Assembly (NCBI RefSeq): GCF_001698815.1 | Contig: NZ_LGSI01000067.1 | Span: 118,204-182,203, forward strand | Length of the DNA stretch: 64,000 nt | Reading direction: 5' to 3' | Source of the DNA: Pseudomonas syringae | GTDB taxonomy: Bacteria; Pseudomonadota; Gammaproteobacteria; Pseudomonadales; Pseudomonadaceae | Shown: positions 1-8,898 of the stretch, in pieces | Numbering within the stretch: position 1 is the first letter of the stretch | Layout of the letters: the number at the start of each line of letters is the position of its first letter | Translations under genes and position numbers: made by a program | The notes under the pieces: generated by a model | What the model saw: only the letters and a program-made list of their open reading frames with translations | The model's database searches: none | Told to the model about the DNA's origin: nothing

Positions 1-71
1 GTAGCAACCTGCCCCAACATCAGCACGGCGGCCATCAGTGAAAGATAGGACTTAAAGCTTGGTATCAACAT
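1..71 (-). CDS. mucD: MucD periplasmic serine protease, N-terminal fragment
   Basis: Only the first 23 codons are in the window; the gene runs off the left edge. Translation from the ATG at 71 gives MLIPSFKSYLSLMAAVLMLG, a typical secretion signal with a short basic start and a hydrophobic core. This matches the start of MucD, the DegP/HtrA-like periplasmic protease that degrades misfolded envelope proteins and restrains AlgU. Identity rests on the signal peptide and on the position after algU-mucA-mucB on the same strand. It is separated from mucB by 300 bases containing a strong hairpin, so it may have its own promoter. The catalytic domain cannot be seen. Confidence 0.75.
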   Translation of the reverse strand, partial: MLIPSFKSYLSLMAAVLMLGQVA

Positions 72-318
72 ACGGCTCCCGTTAACGACGAGCATGGTTA
101 AGCAATACAGATCGAACGACACAATGGCCCGGCCCCTGAAGCACTCAGATAAAGCGCGCGACCATCAGTCAGCATTTTTTTGGCTCGGAAACAACAAAGG
201 CCAGAGCTGCGAAGCTGTGACCTATAGAAAAAAACGAGATTTTTTGCAACTTGCATACCTCACCAAACATTTCAGCGAGTGACTCAAAGGCCCCGAAAAG
301 CCAGTCTATACGGCGTAT

Positions 319-354
319 CGGGCCCAAGATGAAAGCTTTTACATCTTGGGCCCG
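319..354. terminator. Strong hairpin between mucB and mucD
   Basis: A perfect 13-bp inverted repeat (arms 319-331 and 342-354, 10-base loop) begins 17 bases after the mucB stop. No clear U-tract follows it on the minus strand, so it could be an attenuator, a processing site or a weak terminator dividing algU-mucAB from mucD. The rest of the 72-371 gap shows no convincing gene. Confidence 0.5.
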
Positions 355-371
355 GATCATCGTCACGCAGA

Positions 372-1334
372 CTACTTTTTGCTCGGTGGGACGTCGGCGC
401 TGCGCATGGAAAGCGCAATACGCTCGGCAGTACCAATCGGTATTTCGCCGACAACCGTCACCATGGCATCACCCTTGGGCGTCGTCAGGCGTCGCGATAC
501 CGCTACGGTAGGACCGAGCTGCGTGCGGATATCGGTTACTGTCGCGGCACTCACCGGCTCGATGAACACCGAGAACCGCGAAAGACCGTCGTCATACATA
601 AGGCTGGACACCAGTACTTTTGACGCCGGGTCGATACGGGATGTATTGCTGGTCAGCTCGAAGCCGGGCGGAGTCCATTCGGAACGCCACGGCCCAGGTT
701 TGCCGGGCACTTCAGGCTTGGCCTTGGTCAACTCGACTGGCTTGCAATCTGCGCTTGGCTGCAAGACCTGATCGTTCGGAATATCTGCCGTATCAAGTTC
801 GGTAAACTGGAAACGCTCCAGCAACTGCCCCTTTTCGCTTAACAGCAGCGATTTGAGTGGCAATCCGGTCTCGTTATCCAGATGCAATTCGATGCCGAAT
901 CGATGCTGATCCTTGGGCGTCATCGCAATAATTGTCGCCGGACGGCCAGCCACTCTCGACTTGCCGACAGTTTTCATGTCGTACAACGCCGAAAGCTTCT
1001 TTAGATCAAATGTTCTTGCCGGGGAATCAGGCAGATTGCTAACGCCCGCTTCAAGGGTACCGCTGACGCATTGGGTCAAACCATCGACGCGCAACACTTC
1101 CTGCGCGGAGCCATCCAGCTGAAGCAGATGCTCCCTGACCTTGCCACCGACGACGCGGTGCCAGATCCGATGGGTAGAAAAACTACCATTGCGCTCGTAA
1201 ACGAAAGTACCTTGAAAGCTTTGTTGTTGCTGTGCCTGCGCAAGACGCTTGAGCATATCTTGCGCATCATCGGCATGAGCGGGGAGGACAAGCCACCCAC
1301 CTAACAGCAACGGCAGTAGAGGGACGGCGCGCAT
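372..1334 (-). CDS. mucB: MucB sigma factor AlgU regulatory protein
   Basis: This 320-residue protein is the periplasmic MucB/RseB partner. It binds the periplasmic part of MucA, shields it from AlgW cleavage and responds to lipid signals. The N-terminus is a cleavable signal (hydrophobic LLPLLLGGWLVLPAHA, then mature DDAQDML). The body has the expected family layout: a large lipid-binding-like domain (for example FQGTFVYERNG near residue 40, then LPLKSLLLSEKG) and a smaller C-terminal domain from about residue 210. The length matches the family. It lies 8 bases after mucA in the same operon. Confidence 0.95.
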   Translation of the reverse strand: MRAVPLLPLLLGGWLVLPAHADDAQDMLKRLAQAQQQQSFQGTFVYERNGSFSTHRIWHRVVGGKVREHLLQLDGSAQEVLRVDGLTQCVSGTLEAGVSNLPDSPARTFDLKKLSALYDMKTVGKSRVAGRPATIIAMTPKDQHRFGIELHLDNETGLPLKSLLLSEKGQLLERFQFTELDTADIPNDQVLQPSADCKPVELTKAKPEVPGKPGPWRSEWTPPGFELTSNTSRIDPASKVLVSSLMYDDGLSRFSVFIEPVSAATVTDIRTQLGPTVAVSRRLTTPKGDAMVTVVGEIPIGTAERIALSMRSADVPPSKK

Positions 1335-1342
1335 GATCCTCC

Positions 1343-1936
1343 TTAACGGTTTTCCAGGCTGGCGGCGCGAGCGTAAGGCAGAGCGCTTTCAGTCCCCTTC
1401 AACGCAGCTTGCTGAGCATGTTGACGCAGGTAACCCGGCAAACGCTGATCATGCCAGCCAGCCTGGTTCTGCAATACACCGTTAGCCATCGGGCCAGGTG
1501 CCTGCTCAGAGCTTTCCGTGTAGCCAGCCAGAACTGCCGGACCCTTCACTTGCGGGGCAGACAGGGCTGCAGGCTGTTGAGTCTGCTGTGCAAGTTGAGC
1601 ACCGGCGATCTCGTCCTGGTTGTACAAGCGAACGCCAGCCAATACCGCAACGGTGACGGAGGCAGCGACTGCCAGACGACCCAGGCTACGCCAAGGACCA
1701 CGACCGGCCTTGAGCGGGCTGACTTCATCGGCGATTGCGGCGGATACAGCAGCCGTAATATCCAGATGAGGGATCAACAGCTCTTTATGCATGGCTGCAC
1801 GGGCAATCTGATAACGAGACCATGTGGCACGTGTGTCCGCATCGTCAATGGCATTTAATACCCGACGTAATTCCAATTCGTCCGCTTCGTTATCCATCAC
1901 CGCGGACAGCGATTCCTGCAGGGCTTCACGACTCAT
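1343..1936 (-). CDS. mucA: MucA anti-sigma factor
   Basis: MucA is the inner-membrane anti-sigma factor that sequesters AlgU and is destroyed by regulated proteolysis under envelope stress. The frame is open upstream, but the ATG at 1936 gives the family start MSREALQESLSAVMDNEADE and 197 residues, about the length of MucA elsewhere. Residues 1-80 form the cytoplasmic AlgU-binding domain (RseA N-terminal type). One membrane span lies near residues 85-105 (LGRLAVAASVTVAVLAGVRL). The periplasmic tail ends in a basic ARAASLENR. No frameshift of the mucoid type is seen. It sits 31 bases behind algU. Confidence 0.95.
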   Translation of the reverse strand: MSREALQESLSAVMDNEADELELRRVLNAIDDADTRATWSRYQIARAAMHKELLIPHLDITAAVSAAIADEVSPLKAGRGPWRSLGRLAVAASVTVAVLAGVRLYNQDEIAGAQLAQQTQQPAALSAPQVKGPAVLAGYTESSEQAPGPMANGVLQNQAGWHDQRLPGYLRQHAQQAALKGTESALPYARAASLENR

Positions 1937-1967
1937 GGCGGTTCCTCTCTTGGCTATCGCCGCTGTC

Positions 1968-2549
1968 TCAGGATTCCTGCAACAACGGCTGCAGGGCTTT
2001 ATCGATGGCTTCCCGAGCGCGGAAAATCCGAGATCGCACGGTACCCACCGGACATTGCATGACGCTGGCAATGTCCTCATAACTCAGACCATCGAATTCA
2101 CGTAAAGTTAGAGCTGTACGCAAATCTTCTGGCAGCAGCTGGATGGTTCGATGGACAGTTCCTTCGATTTCATCCCGCAGCAATGCTCGCTCTGGGGACT
2201 CGATGTCCTTGAGGCCATGATCGCCATCGTAGAACTCCGCATCTTCAGACCTTACATCGCTATCTGGCGGCCTCCGACCTCTGGACACCAAATAGTTTTT
2301 CGCCGTGTTAATGGCGATGCGGTACAGCCATGTGTAAAAGGCGCTGTCTCCGCGAAAGTTTCCAAGCGCGCGGTAAGCCTTGATAAAGGCTTCTTGCGCA
2401 ACGTCCTGGGCTTCATGGGTGTCGTGCACAAACCGCACGATCAACCCGAGAATCTTGTGCTGATATTTCAGCACCAACAGATCAAAAGCTCGCTTATCGC
2501 CGCGTTGTACGCGCTCGACCAGCTGCTGATCCTCTTCCTGGGTTAGCAT
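1968..2549 (-). CDS. algU: RNA polymerase sigma factor AlgU (RpoE/sigma-22)
   Basis: This ECF sigma factor directs envelope stress and alginate genes. The start chosen is MLTQEEDQQLVERVQRGDKR, giving 193 residues as in P. aeruginosa; an ATG two codons upstream also exists. Region 2 (FDLLVLKYQHKILGLIVRFV and the AQDVAQEAFIKAYRAL stretch) and the region 4 helix-turn-helix (LSYEDIASVMQCPVGTVRSR) are intact. It leads the algU-mucA-mucB operon. An AlgU-type promoter lies 60-86 bases upstream, in keeping with known autoregulation. Confidence 0.97.
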   Translation of the reverse strand: MLTQEEDQQLVERVQRGDKRAFDLLVLKYQHKILGLIVRFVHDTHEAQDVAQEAFIKAYRALGNFRGDSAFYTWLYRIAINTAKNYLVSRGRRPPDSDVRSEDAEFYDGDHGLKDIESPERALLRDEIEGTVHRTIQLLPEDLRTALTLREFDGLSYEDIASVMQCPVGTVRSRIFRAREAIDKALQPLLQES

Positions 2550-2608
2550 GAACACTCCTCATTGAGCTTAAAGGAGCATTGCAGCGGCCATTGTTTCGGC
2601 TTGCATAC

Positions 2609-2635
2609 ATAGACTCGGGCTTCTCGCAAAAGTTC
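2609..2635 (-). promoter_or_regulatory. Candidate AlgU-dependent promoter of algU
   Basis: On the minus strand GAACTT (2630-2635) is followed by 16 bases and TCTAT (2609-2613), close to the AlgU/RpoE consensus GAACTT-N16-TCTRA. Its distance from the algU start fits an autoregulated promoter. The remaining 2636-3048 between algU and nadB has no convincing gene; a TATACT box at 3016-3021 could serve nadB, but the -35 is poor. Confidence 0.6.
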
Positions 2636-3048
2636 TCCCCCTCCAAGCAAGTTTCCGGCGGACACTCATAGGCCTGCACGAAAAACGCAGCTCGAACTAG
2701 GTCGGCTGCGCGAATAATCTTGTCGTCGAAATCGCTGGCAACGGCTGTAAATAGCCCTGCATTAAGCCGACGCTGTCCTTTTAAAGGCAACCTGCTATTG
2801 AGCCTGGGCCATATCAAAAAGTTCCCAGATTTAACAATCAGGTGTAAGACCCACTTTACCTTCCCTGTAGGAAAAACTAACTGACGCCGTATTACTCTGC
2901 GTCACAACCAACAGGAAATGGGTATGCACGACGCTTTGGACTGGCGCACAATCCCAAGCCGCTGTGGTTTCACAATGCCATAAAAGTGCGGCCATTGTGC
3001 CGATCCACCCATACTTATACTAGTGGCCGCTTGATGCGGAATTCAGAC

Positions 3049-4665
3049 ATGAGCCAACATTTCCAACACGATGTACTGGTGATCGGCAGCGGCGCGGCAG
3101 GCTTGAGCCTTGCGCTGACATTGCCCGCTCATCTGAGCGTTGCGGTTTTGAGCAAAGGTGAGCTGGCCAATGGCTCCACATTCTGGGCTCAGGGCGGCGT
3201 TGCGGCCGTGCTGGACGACACCGATACCGTGCAATCCCACGTCGAAGACACCCTCGATGCGGGCGGCGGCTTATGCAATGAAGACGCCGTGCGATTCACC
3301 GTTGAGCATAGTCGTGAATCGATTCAATGGCTGATCGATCAAGGCGTGCCGTTCACTCGTGACGACCAGACCAGCACGGAAGACGGCGGGTTTGAATTTC
3401 ACCTGACCCGCGAAGGCGGTCACAGCCATCGACGCATCATCCACGCGGCGGATGCGACCGGCGCCGCGATATTCAAGACATTGCTGGCCAGGGCGAAGGA
3501 GCGGCCGAACATCGAGCTGCTGGAGCAACGTGTCGCGGTCGATCTGATCACCGAACGACGCCTGGGCCTGGACGGTAAACGCTGCCTGGGCGCCTACGTC
3601 CTCAACCGCAGCAGCGGCGAAGTCGACACCTATGGCGCGCGCTTCACAATCCTGGCGACAGGTGGCGCCGCCAAGGTCTATCTGTACACCAGCAACCCCG
3701 ACGGCGCCTGTGGCGACGGCATCGCCATGGCCTGGCGCTCGGGTTGTCGGGTAGCAAATCTGGAGTTCAACCAGTTCCATCCAACGTGCCTCTACCATCC
3801 TCTGGCCAAGAGCTTTCTGGTGACCGAGGCGCTGCGCGGCGAAGGTGCCTTCCTCAAGCTGCCCAATGGCGAACGCTTCATGCAGCGCTTCGATCCTCGC
3901 GCCGAACTGGCGCCGCGCGACATCGTGGCCCGGGCTATCGACCATGAAATGAAGCGCCTGGGCATCGATTGCGTCTATCTGGATATCAGTCACAAACCGG
4001 CCGACTTCATCAAGAGCCACTTTCCGACGGTTTACGACCGCTGCCTGGAATTTTCCATCGACATCACTCGCCAGCCAATCCCCGTGGTTCCGGCTGCGCA
4101 TTACACCTGCGGCGGCGTAATGGTCGACGAGCATGGGCGCACCGATGTGCCGGGTTTGTACGCCATCGGCGAAACCAGCTTCACCGGCCTGCATGGCGCA
4201 AACCGCATGGCCAGCAATTCGTTGCTGGAATGCTTTGTCTATGCCCGCTCCGCAGCCGCCGATATTCTGCAGCAATTGCCCGAAAGCTCGCCCCCCCAAA
4301 GCCTGCCTAGCTGGGACGCCAGCCAGGTGACCGACTCGGATGAAGACGTAATCATCGCTCACAACTGGGATGAACTGCGGCGCTTCATGTGGGACTACGT
4401 GGGGATCGTGCGCACCAACAAGCGCCTGCAACGCGCCCACCATCGGGTGCGCATGCTGCTGGATGAAATCGACGAGTTCTATAGCAACTACAAGGTCAGC
4501 CGCGATCTGATCGAGTTGCGCAATCTGGCGCAGGTGGCCGAGTTGATGATCAATTCAGCCATGGCACGCAAGGAAAGCCGTGGCCTGCATTACACCCTGG
4601 ATTACCCGGATATGCTGCCCGAGGCGCTGGACACTATTCTGGTGCCGCCCACCTACGTCGGCTGA
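3049..4665 (+). CDS. nadB: L-aspartate oxidase
   Basis: NadB oxidises L-aspartate to iminoaspartate with FAD, the first step of de novo NAD synthesis. The frame is open from 2986, but MSQHFQHDVLVIGSGAAGLS (ATG 3049) places the FAD dinucleotide-binding motif correctly and gives 538 residues, the Pseudomonas length. Family signatures include GGVAAVLDDTDTVQSHVEDT, EGGHSHRRI and GLHGANRMASNSLLECFVYA. The C-terminal helical domain is complete. It is divergent from algU, as in other pseudomonads, and its last 32 bases overlap the 3' end of the convergent ygfX gene. Confidence 0.97.
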   Translation: MSQHFQHDVLVIGSGAAGLSLALTLPAHLSVAVLSKGELANGSTFWAQGGVAAVLDDTDTVQSHVEDTLDAGGGLCNEDAVRFTVEHSRESIQWLIDQGVPFTRDDQTSTEDGGFEFHLTREGGHSHRRIIHAADATGAAIFKTLLARAKERPNIELLEQRVAVDLITERRLGLDGKRCLGAYVLNRSSGEVDTYGARFTILATGGAAKVYLYTSNPDGACGDGIAMAWRSGCRVANLEFNQFHPTCLYHPLAKSFLVTEALRGEGAFLKLPNGERFMQRFDPRAELAPRDIVARAIDHEMKRLGIDCVYLDISHKPADFIKSHFPTVYDRCLEFSIDITRQPIPVVPAAHYTCGGVMVDEHGRTDVPGLYAIGETSFTGLHGANRMASNSLLECFVYARSAAADILQQLPESSPPQSLPSWDASQVTDSDEDVIIAHNWDELRRFMWDYVGIVRTNKRLQRAHHRVRMLLDEIDEFYSNYKVSRDLIELRNLAQVAELMINSAMARKESRGLHYTLDYPDMLPEALDTILVPPTYVG

Positions 4666-5101
4666 ACTTCAAGCGCACCCGCAGGCGCCGGTGCTCATCC
4701 GGCGCCATTGCATCGCGGGGAATGCACAACCCGCGCACCCATCGCGAAGCTGAGCCGCCCTTGCCTGCCAACCGAAAGCGCAGCACCACGAGCAGCGGCA
4801 GCGCCATGCTGTCACGACGCAGTTGCACAGCCTGCCAGCCATCGCGGCGATTCCAAAGCTGCCAGCCCTCTGCGTTACGCCGCAGCGCGGTAAATGCTGA
4901 AGGATTGCCGAGCGAGATCCGACGCGGGATGATCCAGCAGGCGTGGGCGACGCACAGCAAGACACCGCCGAGCAAAGCCCACGTCGGGACATCCAGTAAA
5001 TAAAGCGCAATCAATGCCAGCAACTGGGCACTCAGATACGCCGCAAGCAGCCACCGGGACGGCTGCCAACGGCATTCGAAACGATCATGCAGGCTGGACA
5101 C
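4634..5101 (-). CDS. YgfX-like membrane protein
   Basis: This 155-residue protein matches the YgfX/CptA family of small inner-membrane proteins usually encoded after sdhE. Two hydrophobic segments lie near residues 18-36 (LLAAYLSAQLLALIALYLL) and 41-57. They are followed by a basic cytoplasmic part with a RRDGWQAVQL-like core and an Arg-rich end. In E. coli relatives it was proposed as a toxin paired with SdhE, or as a respiration-linked factor; neither role can be tested here. The start overlaps the sdhE stop by 17 bases, so the two are translationally coupled. The 3' end overlaps nadB tail to tail. Confidence 0.8.
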   Translation of the reverse strand: MSSLHDRFECRWQPSRWLLAAYLSAQLLALIALYLLDVPTWALLGGVLLCVAHACWIIPRRISLGNPSAFTALRRNAEGWQLWNRRDGWQAVQLRRDSMALPLLVVLRFRLAGKGGSASRWVRGLCIPRDAMAPDEHRRLRVRLKFSRRRWAAPE

Positions 5102-5339
5102 GATCCAGAATCATGCGAACCATGCGCTGCAACTCGGCATCTTCCGACTCCGCGCGCTGCATGAACCAGCCGAACATATCCTGGTCCTCACACGTCAGCA
5201 GGCGGCGATACAGGTCGCGGTCCACATCATTAAGCGTTGGATAGACTTCCCGGACAAACGGTACCAGCAGCACATCCAGTTCAAGCATGCCGCGGCGGCT
5301 GTGCCAATAAAGGCGGTTGAGTTCGACGTCTTCGACCAT
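5085..5339 (-). CDS. sdhE: FAD assembly factor SdhE
   Basis: SdhE promotes covalent attachment of FAD to the succinate dehydrogenase flavoprotein. The ATG at 5339 gives 84 residues, MVEDVELNRLYWHSRRGMLE, with the family RGM(L/K)E motif (RRGMLELD) and the ED.DMF.W core (CEDQDMFGWF). The frame stays open upstream but has no homologous sequence there. It heads a two-gene unit with the ygfX-like gene and is divergent from ygfZ across 143 bases that must hold both promoters. Confidence 0.93.
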   Translation of the reverse strand: MVEDVELNRLYWHSRRGMLELDVLLVPFVREVYPTLNDVDRDLYRRLLTCEDQDMFGWFMQRAESEDAELQRMVRMILDRVQPA

Positions 5340-5482
5340 GGAGCGCTCCTCAAAATAGGCGGCGAGTATACAACCGCAGGCCAGCTGCGCGAACCGCACA
5401 ATGGTCGCAGTAGTTTTCATGTACACATAATGAACACTGGGCACTATCATGTGCCCCAGACTTTTCAGGCCCGCGAAGACCC

Positions 5483-6424
5483 ATGTCCGATTCAGCTTTC
5501 TTCTGCCCGCTTTCCCACGAAGGGGTCCTTGCCGTACGCGGCGTGGACGCCAGCAAATTCCTGCAAGGACAACTGACCTGCAACCTCGACTACCTGAGCG
5601 ACGCAAAAGCGACCCTGGGCGCGCGCTGCACGCAAAAAGGCCGCATGCAGTCGAGCTTCCGCATCCTGCTTGAAGGTGACGGTTGCCTGCTGGCGATGGC
5701 CAGCGAGCTGATCGAGCCGCAGCTGGCCGACCTCAAGAAATACGCGGTGTTCTCCAAGTCAAAACTGAGCGACGAGAGCGCTTCCTGGCTGCGCTTCGGC
5801 CTTCAGGACGGCGACGGCGCGCTGGTCAGTCTTGGCCTGGATTTGCCGCAGGACACCGACTCAGTAGTGCGCGACAACGACTTGATCGCCATCCGCGTCT
5901 CCCCGGCCAGGGCCGAACTCTGGGTTCGCGCCGAGCAAGCCGCTGATATCCGTTCGCGTCTGGCAGCACAATTGCCCGAAGGCACGCTCAACGATTGGTT
6001 GTTGGGGCAGATTCGTGCAGGTATCGGACAAGTGGTAGGGACCACACGGGAGGAGTTCATTCCGCAAATGTTGAACCTGCAAGCGGTCGGCGGTGTGAGC
6101 TTTAAAAAGGGCTGCTACACCGGCCAGGAAATCGTTGCGCGCATGCAATACCTGGGCAAGCTAAAGCGCCGCCTGTACCGGCTGACACTCGCGGAACAGA
6201 GCGTTCCAGAGCCAGGCGCCGCGCTGTTTTCTCCGGTTCATGCCAGCGCCGTGGGTAACGTCGTGCTCGCTGCCCGGACGCAGGAAGGCGTCGAATTACT
6301 GGCTGTTTTGCAGGCCGATGCGGCTGAAAGTGGCGATATCCATCTGGGATCGGTTGAAGGCCCGACGCTGCAACTGGCCGAACTGCCTTATACCCTCGAC
6401 AGCAAACTCGAAACCCAGCGCTGA
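5483..6424 (+). CDS. ygfZ: Folate-binding protein YgfZ
   Basis: YgfZ is a tetrahydrofolate-dependent helper in Fe-S cluster maintenance, related to the glycine cleavage T-protein. The 313-residue product has the early motif ASKFLQGQLTCNLDYL and, near residue 210, the diagnostic KGCYTGQEIVARMQY loop with its conserved cysteine. Start MSDSAFFCPLSHEGV agrees with the family. It is divergent from sdhE. Confidence 0.93.
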   Translation: MSDSAFFCPLSHEGVLAVRGVDASKFLQGQLTCNLDYLSDAKATLGARCTQKGRMQSSFRILLEGDGCLLAMASELIEPQLADLKKYAVFSKSKLSDESASWLRFGLQDGDGALVSLGLDLPQDTDSVVRDNDLIAIRVSPARAELWVRAEQAADIRSRLAAQLPEGTLNDWLLGQIRAGIGQVVGTTREEFIPQMLNLQAVGGVSFKKGCYTGQEIVARMQYLGKLKRRLYRLTLAEQSVPEPGAALFSPVHASAVGNVVLAARTQEGVELLAVLQADAAESGDIHLGSVEGPTLQLAELPYTLDSKLETQR

Positions 6425-6527
6425 TACCAAACGAACGCCTGGGTTCGGTCAATGTCTGCTTATCTGCCTCGCCTCCGCCCTTCCGGGTCTGGAGGCCCCA
6501 GACTTCCCTTCGCCAACGAGATGCAAC

Positions 6528-7349
6528 ATGAGTGAAATGGCTGACGAAGTGCAGAGGAACCTGATCAAGGCCATCGATAGAGATGCCTTGTTTCTGCCTA
6601 CCCTGCCGGAAGTAGCACTGAAAATTCGTCTCGCCGCTGAGGACACAGAGATAAGCATTGCTGCCCTGAGCAAAGTCATCGGCAGCGATACGGCGCTATC
6701 CGCGCGACTGATCAAGGTGGTCAACAGCCCCTTGCTGCGCCCCAACTTTGAAGTCAGTGACGTCAACACCGCCATCACTCGGCTGGGCGTGATTTACAGC
6801 TGCAACCTGGCCATCGGTCTGGTGGTCGAGCAAATGTTCCACGCCAAGTCGTCAGTGGTGGAACGCAAAATGCGTGAAATCTGGCAGCAAAGTCTGCAAG
6901 TCGCGGGAATCAGCTACACGCTGAGCAGTCGACGCGCCCACCTCAGACCTGATCAGGCGACGCTGGCCGGGCTGATACATTTGATCGGCGTGCTGCCGAT
7001 CCTGACCTATGCCGAAGACCACAACGAACTGCTGTCCGACGAGGTCAGCCTCAATCATGTGATCGAGCAGATTCATCCGGTGATTGGCGAACGCCTCCTG
7101 CGCTCATGGGATTTCCCCGAGCCGCTGGCGTCGGTGCCGGCCAAATTTCAGGATTTCTCCCGAGTGTCGCATCGCGCTGATTACATTGATCTGGTGCAGG
7201 TCGCGACGGTGCATCTGCATCAAGACACGGCACATCCGTACAGCCAGATAGAGTTGAGCAGCCTGCCGGCGTTCCACCAACTGGGCCTGGACTTGAGCGG
7301 CGGTCACCTGGGCGCAGAAATGGACGAAGCCAAACTCATGCTTTATTGA
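6528..7349 (+). CDS. HDOD domain protein
   Basis: The product has 273 residues and a single HDOD domain over about residues 20-215 (LPTLPEVALKIRLAAEDTEI, then ALSARLIKVVNSPLLR, then the TAITRLGVIYSCNLAI helices). HDOD is a phosphohydrolase-like fold, usually without metal ligands, found in signalling proteins linked to motility, biofilm and c-di-GMP circuits. No receiver or output domain is attached. I chose the ATG at 6528 (MSEMADEVQRNLIKAID) because the upstream extension reads through ygfZ. It is convergent with tctE, with a REP pair between them. Confidence 0.88.
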   Translation: MSEMADEVQRNLIKAIDRDALFLPTLPEVALKIRLAAEDTEISIAALSKVIGSDTALSARLIKVVNSPLLRPNFEVSDVNTAITRLGVIYSCNLAIGLVVEQMFHAKSSVVERKMREIWQQSLQVAGISYTLSSRRAHLRPDQATLAGLIHLIGVLPILTYAEDHNELLSDEVSLNHVIEQIHPVIGERLLRSWDFPEPLASVPAKFQDFSRVSHRADYIDLVQVATVHLHQDTAHPYSQIELSSLPAFHQLGLDLSGGHLGAEMDEAKLMLY

Positions 7350-7402
7350 GCTGCACCCTCTCGTCAAACAACACATACCTTCTGATTGAAACGCGATCTG
7401 TT

Positions 7403-7482
7403 GAGCGAGGCTTGCCCGCGAAGAACGATAACGCGGTAAATCAGGCTCACCGAGGCGCCTGATTCGCGGGCAAGCCTCGCTC
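7403..7482. repeat. Inverted REP pair (REPIN)
   Basis: Two 20-base REP arms (7403-7422 and 7463-7482) are perfect inverse complements around the core GCGAGGCTTGCCCGCG. A second short inverted repeat (7441-7446 with 7457-7462) lies inside. It fills the gap between two convergent genes and could fold into a long hairpin that stops transcription from both sides. Confidence 0.9.
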
Positions 7483-7509
7483 CAACGGGGTCGGTGTTTA
7501 AGGCCGGTT

Positions 7510-8898
7510 TTATTGGGCCGCTACAAAGCTGACCCGCACTTTCAAACCCTGCTCGGCGCCGTCATGCAAACTGATCTGCGCCAAATGCGCCCGGCAAATC
7601 TCGCCGACGATGGCCAAACCCAACCCTGACCCACTGCCCTGTTGCCGACTGCGATAAAAGCGTTCGAAAACCCGGTCGCGCTCGGTTTCAGGTATGCCGG
7701 GGCCGTCATCTTCAACCTCAAGAATGCCCGGAGCGCTGACCCGCAGAATCACATTGCCACCCGACGGCGTATGCGCCAAGGCATTGTCGATGAGGTTGCT
7801 CAGCAACTCGTTGAGCAGGGTCGGCTCGCCCCGCAGCCAGACCGGATCATCAGCTTCCAGCGCCAAAGCGACACCATGCGCGTGTGCCAGCGGCGCCATG
7901 GCCATGCCGAGTTCGCGGGCCAGCTGGCTCAGATCCAATAGCTGCGCACCACCTTCGGCAATGGCTCGGGCGCCGTTTTCAATGCGTGCCAGAGACAGCA
8001 ATTGGTTGGCCAGATGGGTCAGTCGATCCGTGCCTTGCGCCGCGCTTTCGAGGGTCGTGCGCCAATCGGCGGGCTCTTGCGAGCGCAGACCCAACTCGAC
8101 CCGAGCCTTGAGCGCGGCCAGCGGTGTGCGTAGTTCGTGAGCGGCGTCGGCTATGAACTGCGCCTGACGCTCGAACTGCTGTCGCAGACGCTCGGTGAAG
8201 TGGTTGAGGGCGCTGACCAGCGGGCGCAGCTCGTGCTGGACTTCGACCAGAGGCAATGACCGCAGGTCGTCGGGCTGACGCTCTTCAACCTCGGTGCGCA
8301 ACCGCTCCAGCGGGCGCAACGCCGCACTGACAGTGAACCAGACCAGCAACAATGCACCCGCGCCAAGCATCCCCAGGCGCAACAAGGTATCGGCCATGAG
8401 ACCACGCGCCATTCTGACCCGCGCTTCCTCGGTTTCCGCGACACGGATCTCCGCCATGCCGTTCATGTTCGGCTCGCTGACCGGCTTGAGCAGGCTGACC
8501 ACCCTTACATCCTGACCTTGATAGCGGGCGCTATAAAAACTGGCCAGCGCCGGGTAGTCATCGGTGCGCAAGGTGCCAGGCGGTGGCGGCGGCAGATTTT
8601 CATAGCCGGAGATCAACTGTTTATTGATGTCGTTGACCTGGTAATAAATGCGCCCGACGCTGTCGTAAGCGAAAGTGTCCAGGGCGATATAGGGCACATC
8701 GGCGCTCAGCGTGCCGTCGCGCTGGGAAACCCCGGCGGCGATGGTTCGTGCTGATGCCAGCAGCGTCCGGTCGTAAGCGGTGTCAGCGGCTTCGCGGCCG
8801 TTCCAGTAAGCGCTCAGGCCGCTGGCCAGCATCAACACCGTCAACAGCAGCCCGAGATTCCACAATAAACGCCAGCGAAGACTGTTATGCCGGCTCAT
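7510..8898 (-). CDS. tctE: Sensor histidine kinase TctE
   Basis: This 462-residue membrane kinase should sense tricarboxylates and phosphorylate TctD. A first membrane span lies near residues 10-28 and a second near 172-192, enclosing a periplasmic 2CSK-type sensor. The kinase core has the H-box DAAHELRTPLAALKARVE, the N-box LLSNLIDNALAHTPSGG, and the G-boxes DDGPGIPETERDRVFERF and GSGSGLGLAIVGEI. The start overlaps the tctD end by 14 bases. Assignment as TctE rests on the adjacent tctCBA transporter. Confidence 0.88.
   Translation of the reverse strand: MSRHNSLRWRLLWNLGLLLTVLMLASGLSAYWNGREAADTAYDRTLLASARTIAAGVSQRDGTLSADVPYIALDTFAYDSVGRIYYQVNDINKQLISGYENLPPPPPGTLRTDDYPALASFYSARYQGQDVRVVSLLKPVSEPNMNGMAEIRVAETEEARVRMARGLMADTLLRLGMLGAGALLLVWFTVSAALRPLERLRTEVEERQPDDLRSLPLVEVQHELRPLVSALNHFTERLRQQFERQAQFIADAAHELRTPLAALKARVELGLRSQEPADWRTTLESAAQGTDRLTHLANQLLSLARIENGARAIAEGGAQLLDLSQLARELGMAMAPLAHAHGVALALEADDPVWLRGEPTLLNELLSNLIDNALAHTPSGGNVILRVSAPGILEVEDDGPGIPETERDRVFERFYRSRQQGSGSGLGLAIVGEICRAHLAQISLHDGAEQGLKVRVSFVAAQ

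Noticed and set aside
1343..2080. A 48-codon N-terminal extension of MucA
   Set aside because: It reads through algU in another frame, and the family start MSREALQ is at 1936.
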